From positions 1 through 38,823 of the forward strand of contig WRNB01000007.1 in the NCBI GenBank assembly GCA_009776805.1: a stretch of 38,823 bases of DNA, written 5' to 3'. Below are positions 32,800 through 38,823 of this stretch, one piece after another. A program made the translations under genes and the position numbers. Position 1 is the first letter of the stretch, and each line of letters opens with the position of its first letter. The notes under the pieces were generated by a model. That model ran no database searches and was not told the origin of the DNA. It saw nothing but the letters and a program-made list of their open reading frames with translations. This DNA comes from Candidatus Bathycorpusculum grumuli. GTDB taxonomy: Archaea > Thermoproteota > Bathyarchaeia > Bathyarchaeales > Bathycorpusculaceae.

Positions 32800-33570
32800 A
32801 TGGCTTGGTTTGACGATCCCACATTCATAATTGTTATCCTAGCTGTGGCGCTGTCGGTGATGGGATCGGCATTAGTGTTTTCTGGGATGAGGTTACGTGA
32901 TAGAAAGAAGCCTATAGTTGAAGAAAAACCTAAGGGTAAAGAGTCTAAGAATGTAAATTTAAATGTAGAGAGTTCTAATTCGCCGTTTAAAGTTTCAAAG
33001 AGTGTTCAAACAGTTATGGCTTCAAATGCTAAAGATGAGTTGCGTATTTTAGATTTAGAACGTGAAATTTTAGGAGATTCTATTAGACGGTTGTATGAGG
33101 CGCAGGCTGAGGGTAAGATTACTGAAAGTGAGCGTGACAGGCTTGCAACAACTTATAAGAATCGTATGAGTGTGATTAAGGATTCAATAGCTAAAGATGA
33201 GACTATTGTTGCGTTACATGAGCTTGAGGGTATGCAAGAGGATTTAATGCAACTTTTTAGTGAACGTTTTGGTGAGTTAACAAGTAAGGTGGAAGAGTTA
33301 CGAGGGAGGATTGATATTAAGCCGATAAGGGAAATTCCTATAAAGTTACCAACACCCATACAGACACAGATGGAATCTGAAGATGAGGAACCCGAGGAAG
33401 AAACATCGACACCTTCGACAAGTAGCAGTGAAGAAAAACCTAGGAAAAAACGTAAGCCACCTGTTGAAAAGTCTGATGTTAAAAGTGAGGCAGAGAAACG
33501 CATAGAGTCTATTAGAAGTGAAGTAGAGAAAGTGTTAGACAAGTTGGGGCAGATGGAAATTGAAAACTAG
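32800..33570 (+). CDS. membrane-anchored coiled-coil protein
   Basis: I do not recognise a named family. The 256-residue protein starts with an N-terminal hydrophobic helix (about residues 8-29: TFIIVILAVALSVMGSALVF) followed by a basic segment, so most of it should be cytoplasmic. Residues about 75-170 are strongly heptad-like and highly charged (ILDLEREILGDSIRRLYEAQ). Then comes an acidic Glu/Ser/Thr-rich linker (EDEEPEEETSTPSTSSSEEK), a Lys/Pro-rich stretch, and a final short coiled coil. The ATG follows GAGG and a TATA-like element. It overlaps rpiA by 11 bp, so the two are co-transcribed. A structural or scaffold role at the membrane is a guess. Confidence 0.75.
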   Translation: MAWFDDPTFIIVILAVALSVMGSALVFSGMRLRDRKKPIVEEKPKGKESKNVNLNVESSNSPFKVSKSVQTVMASNAKDELRILDLEREILGDSIRRLYEAQAEGKITESERDRLATTYKNRMSVIKDSIAKDETIVALHELEGMQEDLMQLFSERFGELTSKVEELRGRIDIKPIREIPIKLPTPIQTQMESEDEEPEEETSTPSTSSSEEKPRKKRKPPVEKSDVKSEAEKRIESIRSEVEKVLDKLGQMEIEN

Positions 33571-34267
33571 TGTAGAGTTAATTGTGGAGGCAAAAAAGAA
33601 TGCTGCACTTGAAGCAGTTAAGCATGTTAAAAACAATTCGGTTATTGGATTAGGAAGCGGTACTACTGTTGCGTTTGCTATAGAAGCGTTAGGTAAACGT
33701 GTGAGGGAAGAAAAAATAAAAATTTTAGGGATTCCTTCTTCGTATCAGGCGTTTCAACTTGCAGTTGAACATGGGATTCAGTTAACAACTCTTGATGAAC
33801 ATCCGGTAATTGATGTGACTATTGATGGTGCTGATCAGGTTACGCCGGAGCTTTATCTGATTAAGGGTATGGGAGCTGCTTTATTAAAAGAAAAAATTGT
33901 GGCCGCGGCAAGTAAATACAACATAATTATTGTTGATGAAAGTAAACGTGCTAAAGTTTTAGGTGAAAATAATCAAACAGTACCGGTTGAAGTTTTACCG
34001 TTCGCTGTGTCACTTGTAAAAAATAAAATTACCATGTTGGGTGGAACTGTTGTGGTTAGGGATGGGAAAGGTAAATTGGGGCCAATTATTACAGACAATG
34101 GAAACATGATAATTGACGTAAACTTTGGATTAATACCAAATCCTTGTGAGCTTGCAGTTAAAATGAAAAATATACCAGGTGTTGTTGAGACTGGATTTTT
34201 TATAGGTTTAACAGATCTTGTTTATGTTGCCACTGAAAACAACGTAGAAAAACTTGAAAATAAATAG
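33560..34267 (+). CDS. rpiA: ribose-5-phosphate isomerase A
   Basis: The 235-residue enzyme interconverts ribose-5-phosphate and ribulose-5-phosphate, the final step towards ribose for nucleotide synthesis in archaea. VIGLGSGTTVAFAIEAL forms the phosphate-binding loop, IDGADQVTPELYLIKGMGAALLKEKIVA contains the catalytic acidic and Lys residues, and VVETGFFIGLTDLVYVA closes the fold. Length is typical. The start is a TTG (TTGAAAACTAG) overlapping the stop of the upstream gene; a GTG eight codons in is the alternative. A non-coding A/C-rich gap with one hairpin repeat follows. Confidence 0.95.
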   Translation: MKTSVELIVEAKKNAALEAVKHVKNNSVIGLGSGTTVAFAIEALGKRVREEKIKILGIPSSYQAFQLAVEHGIQLTTLDEHPVIDVTIDGADQVTPELYLIKGMGAALLKEKIVAAASKYNIIIVDESKRAKVLGENNQTVPVEVLPFAVSLVKNKITMLGGTVVVRDGKGKLGPIITDNGNMIIDVNFGLIPNPCELAVKMKNIPGVVETGFFIGLTDLVYVATENNVEKLENK

Positions 34268-34305
34268 TTTTCAGGTTTCTCAAAAAAATTTTTATAAAAA
34301 TTGGT

Positions 34306-34391
34306 TGCTACCTTGAAAGTGTTTTTCTGTTTTTGGGGTTCTTCCAACATCAACATAGTTGATGGTGAAGGCTCTCATGAAAATCTGCCAT
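34306..34391 (+). repeat. ~63-bp hairpin repeat, single copy
   Basis: TTGAAAGTGTTTTTCTGTTTTTG, then GTTCTTCCAACATCAACATA, then GTTGATGGTGAAGGCTCTCATGAAAA align with units of the 22624 array. ATCAACATAGTTGAT can form the equivalent of the array's second hairpin. It begins about 40 bp after the rpiA stop, another 3'-end location. Confidence 0.7.
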
Positions 34392-35039
34392 AGATATCTT
34401 ACAATAATCCATTATACATTTAAAACTAATAATACAACAAAATAAAACCAACACTATATAACCATCAAACATCACCAAACAAAACCACACAACCACAACC
34501 AAACAACCAAACAAACCCAATGTTATAATGCTATCGTTAGTTAAGAACCGTAACTCTGCTGTTTTATCTCATAGTAGCTAGGAAAAATAGTAAATGTTAC
34601 ATTTACTGTATTCACTGCCCTTGTAAAGATTGCACTGTGACTTGGCTTATAAACTATTTTGACACATGATCCAAATTTTAAACCACTACTTTAACAGGCA
34701 ACATTTCCTAGTTTAAAAAAACAAAAAACACGTTTTTAGATGTAACAATTTTGGCTAAACAATACCAAAACTTCCTAAAACCAAAAATATAGACGCCAAA
34801 TATCGTTTTACATATCCAATTAGACACAAAGAAACTACCGGTTTGTAAGAAATATTAACCCGAACTTAAAACTAAAAAGATTGAAATCAACACACATTAA
34901 AAAACGAAAAAAAACAAGACCCAACCACACATATTTAACACTACAAAAAAAACTACCTACAACAATACAAAGATACCACAACAAATCCATAAAAATTTGA
35001 TACAAAACAACCACGTTACAAAAAAATATTCACTACATA

Positions 35040-35350
35040 CAAACTATTTTTTCACAAAACACCTACATTCTTTTTTACACCCTCACACTCAATAAAACAT
35101 TATCTTTTAAGAACTTCAAACCCCTCTCTACACTGCGATTTACAATACCTACTTTTTCAGCAAGCTCAAATAGTTACCAACAGTTCCATAATCAACGACA
35201 ACATCTTTATTTAAACTTCATTTACACCGACATTTACACCGACATTTACACCGACATTTACACCGACATTTACACGAAAACCAACACAAAAAACAACACC
35301 ACCAAACAAAAAACAACATTTACACCGACATTAACACCAACACAAATTAT
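35040..35350 (-). pseudogene. remnant of a GVN-repeat HTH regulator (AlbA_2/AAA_4-type)
   Basis: On the minus strand the 12-bp DNA repeat at 35219-35276 reads as VNVGVNVGVNVGVNVGVNEV. Runs of GVN tetrapeptides of this kind are known from the linker of AlbA_2-domain (divergent AAA_4) transcription-regulator proteins. In those proteins the run precedes a winged-helix domain, and here ELAEKVGIVNRSVERGLKFL plus KDNVLLSVRV follows, matching that pattern. Frameshifts and stops interrupt it. The N-terminal AlbA_2 domain is not visible in the 150 bp up to the methyltransferase, so only the 3' part survives. Confidence 0.5.
35219..35276. repeat. 12-bp tandem repeat (TTTACACCGACA), 4.5 units
   Basis: Four exact units of TTTACACCGACA start at 35221 and are followed by a partial unit. 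A second short run (ATTTACACCGACATTAACACC) lies at about 35322-35341. It encodes a GVNV tetrapeptide repeat on the minus strand and belongs to the pseudogene above. Confidence 0.9.
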
Positions 35351-35507
35351 GTTACACACAAATTTAACTTAACACCTTTATTTCTAAAAAACGATTTAAA
35401 AACACCACTTTTTTACACCTAATTTTCACCTTATTAATACCCCTCACACTCAACTCACCCACAATAATAAAAAACAAACACAACACACAAATTACACAAA
35501 AAACTTA

Positions 35508-37064
35508 TCATAAAACCAACAAACTTTCCAAAAAAGGCACATCGACATTCAAAAGTTCACTTGGCTCAATCTTTTGCAATCCTCCACCATACACTCTCCC
35601 TTCATCACGCAACTTACCAGGAGCCATACCACTCAACATTTCCCATATCATCCGTTTTAAATCCGGCCTACGAACAATAACATCAGACAATAGTTTACGC
35701 GGATAAAGCGCAAGATAAGAATTAGTAACCGTTGCCTTTGAATTGTTAAGTATAAAACGAAAAGCACCACTATTTTCACCACTTTGACGCCCCATATAAG
35801 TACACACTATCATAGGAGCCTCACGCCGCTCTTGAAAATACCAACACCTACGAGCTTTACAAAGATACCCCTTAGCTACACTATCTCTACCACTTTCAAG
35901 ATAACTCCAAAGCTTAGGATACCTTTCCCTAATCTCATCTTCACCAAGCCGACAGTCAAGCAAAAACAACCGTTGCGACAAAAGAGGATTCCCAAATTCA
36001 TCCGATTCAATCTCTACTTCTTTAACATACCGTGCACTCGACAAAACTGGACGAAAAAATTCAAACGGCAAACCCAATTCAACAATACGCACCTCATCCA
36101 TTATAAAAAAATCATTACCACCAGTAGCAATACCACGCTTCACCTCAAAATAATCTTTGAGTTTTGGTACAGACAACTTTATACTACTTCTCTGAGGTAA
36201 ACATGGAAAACGAGACCACTTAGTTTCTCTTCTTAACGATTCAACACTAATAACTTTGCTTACCTGTGGCGAGTCTAAGGAGCCACCATAAGTAAATAGT
36301 ACACTTTGATTTCTAGGCGTCTTTTTTCTAAACCACACAACAGCTGAAGATACCAAAGCATCATCAAACTGAATATCAACAGGATTGAATCTATGTATTT
36401 GAAATAAATCTACCTTGTCTAGTAAAAAGTTTTTTACTGCTATCCCATAGTTTACATCCATAAACTCACTAGGTATTAACCACCCAGCCACTGCCCCTTC
36501 AGCCATCCACTGAATAGACTGTAAAAGAAAATGACAGTAAAGCCCCGCAAGACCCGACAAACTCACCCCAGACACCTGCTCTGTTTTACGCCTAATTTCC
36601 GCCTTGCGATATGCATCGATTAAATGATGACGTACATAGGGAGGATTACAGATAATAAAGTTGTAAGAATCATCTGGGTCAACCTCGGTAAAATCAGCAT
36701 TTATGATATTGACCCCATAATCAGCCCAAAGATCACATGCAACATTCGCAAATGACGGGTCGATTTCAACAACTGTAGCTTTAGTTATATTGTCAAACGT
36801 GGCTTTTTCAAAAAGTGCGGAATAGAACGCTCCTGTTCCAAAAGCAGGGTCAAAAAACCGTATATCCTTTGGCGTATCCATATGTTTGATGCCAAATGAC
36901 ACAATTTCACGAGCTAACAAGGTAGGTGTTGCAAACTGACCCAATCTACGCCGCTCATCAATAGACTTGCAAGTATTAAGCTCGTTTTGCAAGGATAACC
37001 GACGATTCTCAATAGATTCGTCTAAAGTCCAAACAGTACAAGATCGTCTATTCTGTGTTCCCAT
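35508..37064 (-). CDS. N6-adenine-type DNA methyltransferase of a XamI-like R-M system
   Basis: An intact class I methyltransferase of about 518 residues. FFDPAFGTGAFYSALFE is the SAM-binding motif I and FIICNPPYVRHHL the catalytic NPPY motif of N6-adenine enzymes. The N-terminal RRRLGQFATPTLLAREIVSFG is the usual lead-in of Eco57I-like/gamma-type enzymes, and a long C-terminal target-recognition region follows. The ORF track starts at a TTG (37070); the ATG at 37064 (MGTQNRRS) is preferred. It overlaps the 3' end of the endonuclease gene by about 40 bp. If specificity follows XamI, the site would be GTCGAC; that is inference. The 3' half is compositionally skewed (T/G-rich on the sense strand). 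Confidence 0.9.
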   Translation of the reverse strand: MGTQNRRSCTVWTLDESIENRRLSLQNELNTCKSIDERRRLGQFATPTLLAREIVSFGIKHMDTPKDIRFFDPAFGTGAFYSALFEKATFDNITKATVVEIDPSFANVACDLWADYGVNIINADFTEVDPDDSYNFIICNPPYVRHHLIDAYRKAEIRRKTEQVSGVSLSGLAGLYCHFLLQSIQWMAEGAVAGWLIPSEFMDVNYGIAVKNFLLDKVDLFQIHRFNPVDIQFDDALVSSAVVWFRKKTPRNQSVLFTYGGSLDSPQVSKVISVESLRRETKWSRFPCLPQRSSIKLSVPKLKDYFEVKRGIATGGNDFFIMDEVRIVELGLPFEFFRPVLSSARYVKEVEIESDEFGNPLLSQRLFLLDCRLGEDEIRERYPKLWSYLESGRDSVAKGYLCKARRCWYFQERREAPMIVCTYMGRQSGENSGAFRFILNNSKATVTNSYLALYPRKLLSDVIVRRPDLKRMIWEMLSGMAPGKLRDEGRVYGGGLQKIEPSELLNVDVPFLESLLVL

Positions 37065-37994
37065 ACCCAATCTATCCCCTCTGCAGCTTCATATCCAAGA
37101 TAACCAGAATCAAAGTAGCCACATAAAAACAAGCAAAAACTAACATCCGCACCATAGGTGCTTTTAAGTTGTGCCATTTTCTGGGCTTCTTCTTTGCGCC
37201 GCTTATTGACGTTAGTAAAATCTCCGGCGGATTTTGCCTCAATCAAAAACGGTAAGTCACGTTTAGATGCATTCAATGGCATTATCACAACATCAACAGA
37301 AATATTCACTTTTGTTGGTGTACTGTCACCCTTTATAGAAACAGGCACATTTGTCCTAAACGAAAAAGTTCCCGCTTCCATCTCACTAAATTTGATACCC
37401 TCAACCTGACGATACCCTCTTGCTTTAAGCCACGTACCAATTGCAGTTAACTGACGCTTCTCTTGAGCATTACGGATAATAGGATCCGATACAGCTCCGC
37501 AAAGCCTATCGGCAATAATTGTTGCCGCACGGGTTATCTCGATTTTTGTGGCACCTACTGCCCTATTACGCCAGACAAATATGTCGGGGTCAACCATCTT
37601 TTCAATAACGCCAGATATACGCTTCAGAGCGGCATCAAGTTTACCGTTGGTTATGCGAGGGGGAAATCTTGGATTTGAAGAATCCTCCATGCTTTCAACA
37701 AGTGTCTTTGATACACCCGCCAACCCTACAAAGCGATCACGAGCAATGGATGGACAGGTAGACATACGAAGTATTAATAACACTTCAGGATGCCCTCTTA
37801 ATAACTCTAGAAATATCGCTAAGGTTATTTGTTGCTTTCAAGGTTTGCTCTACACGTTTAGCGGTAACTAAACGTGTTTCACGGAAGGCTTTAGGTGCAA
37901 ACTCCATAAACCAAATGTTATACAAATCAACAGACAGTGTTATATCCTGTTTCCATCTATCTGGATTATTACGGTTTACTGCTATATCTTGCAC
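37022..37994 (-). pseudogene. XamI-family restriction endonuclease, one frameshift
   Basis: ORF 37785-37994 gives the N-terminus (DRWKQDITLSVDLYNIWFMEFAPKAFRE) and ends RVIKRAS-stop. Removing one G from AAGAGGGCATCC joins it to ORF 37022-37783 as RVIKRHPEVLLILRMSTCPSIARDR. The downstream part carries the nuclease core: SVDVVIMP, then LPFLIEAKSAGDFTNVNKRR (a PD-(D/E)XK-type EAK), and the conserved FLCGYFDSGYLGYEAAEGID. This matches the XamI restriction endonuclease family. The start is a GTG at 37994 after AAGGCG. It overlaps the methyltransferase. A single-base homopolymer error is possible, but the neighbouring long genes have none. Confidence 0.8.
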
Positions 37995-38460
37995 CGCCTT
38001 TTAAAGAAGTATTGGCTTTTCCAAGTTAATAATTTTATTGATATCTTCAACGTTAGTTACTCCTACGTTTACATTCTTTTTTGTCTCCTCGAATTCATAG
38101 TCACAACACCATTATTCTGATACCCAAAAATTTGCAAATTTTGGCCATGCATCAAAACAATTCATGATCGAAATTCAAAATATTTATGAACAAACCAAAC
38201 AAAACTACATACATCGCCAAAAACTTGGAAGAATAAATAGTTCTACGAGTCAAATACTTCAACCGCGTACGAAACATCAAACACTTAGCATTACAATTGT
38301 AAATGTGGTAAATATGACTTTGATACATGCCAACAACCCATCAAACCAAACCAACCCACAACTCAACATCAACAATCACCCTTGCTATTGCCACCAAACA
38401 ATAAAAACACAACAAATAAAACAAATTACAACTGCAATACTAAATAGACATGGGTTAGAA
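37995..38460. other. non-coding gap, A/C-rich
   Basis: Upstream of the XamI-like gene. The ORF 38164-38535 lies here but has no recognisable domain and tracks the A/C-rich composition. Its 3' part overlaps the transposase remnant on the opposite strand. Confidence 0.4.
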
Positions 38461-38823
38461 GGTTTATTTCTGAACGACTTATCTACAAGTGTTGATGTTG
38501 ACTTGTCAAGTTGTTTGATTTGGTCTATAGTTTGATGGTTTTGAAAGTATAGTTGACCTATTTTTCTTATGACACCTACCAAATTGGCGGGTACTTGATG
38601 CTGAGCATTTCAGCTTCAGCTGAACGATAAGTTTCTTTTGGGTTTTTGCAGTTTTTGTTTGTGCATTTATAGGCGTAACTTGTTACGTGTAGAGTTTCTT
38701 TTAGTGCTGTAAATGTTTTTGCGCCATGCTATGTGGCTTTGTTTTAGGTTTTTGTTGCAGTGTGGGCATAGGTTTATTTCTGGCTTAAAACATAGTTGTT
38801 TTGCTCTGCTGTATGTTTTTGGT
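38461..38823 (-). pseudogene. decayed transposase N-terminal region, truncated by window edge
   Basis: Reading leftward from the right edge: PKTYSRAKQLCFKPEINLCP, HCNKNLKQSHIAWRK (zinc-finger-like cysteines), a frameshift in an A run, then TFTALKETLHVTSYAYKCTN, KNCKNPKETYRSAEAEMLSI, another frameshift, and GVIRKIGQLYFQNHQTIDQI. This order (CPHC...CxxxxC...YRSAEA...IG.L...E/N-H-TID) is that of a family of archaeal/bacterial DDE-type transposases with an N-terminal zinc ribbon. At least two frameshifts mark it as dead. The extreme N-terminus is beyond the window, and I cannot follow the catalytic part to the left of about 38460. Confidence 0.6.

Larger units (their letters stand above)
34268..35507. 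other. A/C-rich non-coding gap with gene remnants
   Basis: About 1.24 kb between convergent genes, very poor in G on the + strand from 34400 onward; the skew continues into the 3' half of the methyltransferase gene. It holds a hairpin repeat copy (34306-34391), the motif GCTATCGTTAGTTAAG at 34530 shared with 3961, and a decayed GVN-repeat regulator on the minus strand (35040-35350). The rest shows no gene. Confidence 0.55.

Noticed and set aside
38164-38535. 123-aa plus-strand ORF
   Set aside because: Asn/Thr/Gln-rich and overlapping the antisense transposase remnant; no motif.

Overview
This window is AT-rich archaeal chromosome. The archaeal affiliation is secure: it carries eL32, eL19, eS4, an archaeal RNase P protein (Rnp1), long archaeal-type uS3, uS5 and uL30, an EMC3/DUF106-type membrane insertase and an archaeal cytidylate kinase, in archaeal S10/spc gene order. 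No SUI1/eIF1 gene sits between uL29 and Rnp1. The low GC, long non-coding gaps and many decayed mobile genes would suit a low-GC Bathyarchaeia-like or other TACK-type lineage, but that placement is inference.

Layout. (1) 1-2.4 kb: mostly non-coding, one small unrecognised ORF and a MITE-like element. (2) 2.4-6.5 kb: a zincin-type peptidase (HEGRH) with a helical partner gene, then a type II restriction-modification pair with an intact m5C methyltransferase and a HaeII-family endonuclease broken by three frameshifts. (3) 7.4-10.4 kb: an unrecognised 343-aa protein, a GT2 glycosyltransferase and a radical SAM protein with a SPASM-like tail. (4) 11.6-15.2 kb: a heterodimeric ABC exporter pair. 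(5) 15.4-20.5 kb: cmk-DUF106, then an opposite-strand gene fusing a DUF2400-like glycosylase-fold domain to a PD-(D/E)XK-like nuclease domain, then an hsp20-uL15-secY transcription unit. (6) 20.6-23.0 kb: non-coding DNA holding a decayed IS66 transposase, a probable second transposase remnant and a ~63-bp hairpin repeat array. (7) 23.05-31.5 kb: an intact 17-gene ribosomal operon, uL22 to uL30, including a uS14 gene too short for the ORF track. (8) 32.8-34.3 kb: a membrane/coiled-coil gene overlapping rpiA. (9) 35.5-38.0 kb: a second R-M system with an intact N6-adenine-type methyltransferase and a XamI-family endonuclease carrying one frameshift. (10) Right edge: a decayed transposase running off the window.

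The ribosomal genes normally form one superoperon. Here it is split between uS19 and uL22 (uL22 is the first gene behind its own TATA/BRE promoter) and between uL30 and uL15, where about 2.5 kb of insertion-sequence debris and an hsp20 gene intervene. The cmk-DUF106 pair is separated from secY by the oppositely oriented fusion gene.

The most unusual feature of the non-coding DNA is a strong strand composition that switches every kilobase or so: long tracts almost free of C (T+G rich), then tracts almost free of G (A+C rich). The sense strand is generally T/G-rich upstream of a transcription unit and A/C-rich downstream. The switch occurs inside the decayed IS66 gene, so it looks like a mutational signature of position rather than an inherited coding property. 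Three families of short dispersed repeats (a ~100-bp MITE, a ~63-bp hairpin repeat and a ~75-bp repeat with a GGCTCAGCC core) also lie in these gaps.

The two endonuclease genes contain four frame changes in about 2 kb, while more than 12 kb of ribosomal, ABC and secY genes contain none. Real inactivation of the nucleases with retention of the methylases is therefore more likely than sequencing error.
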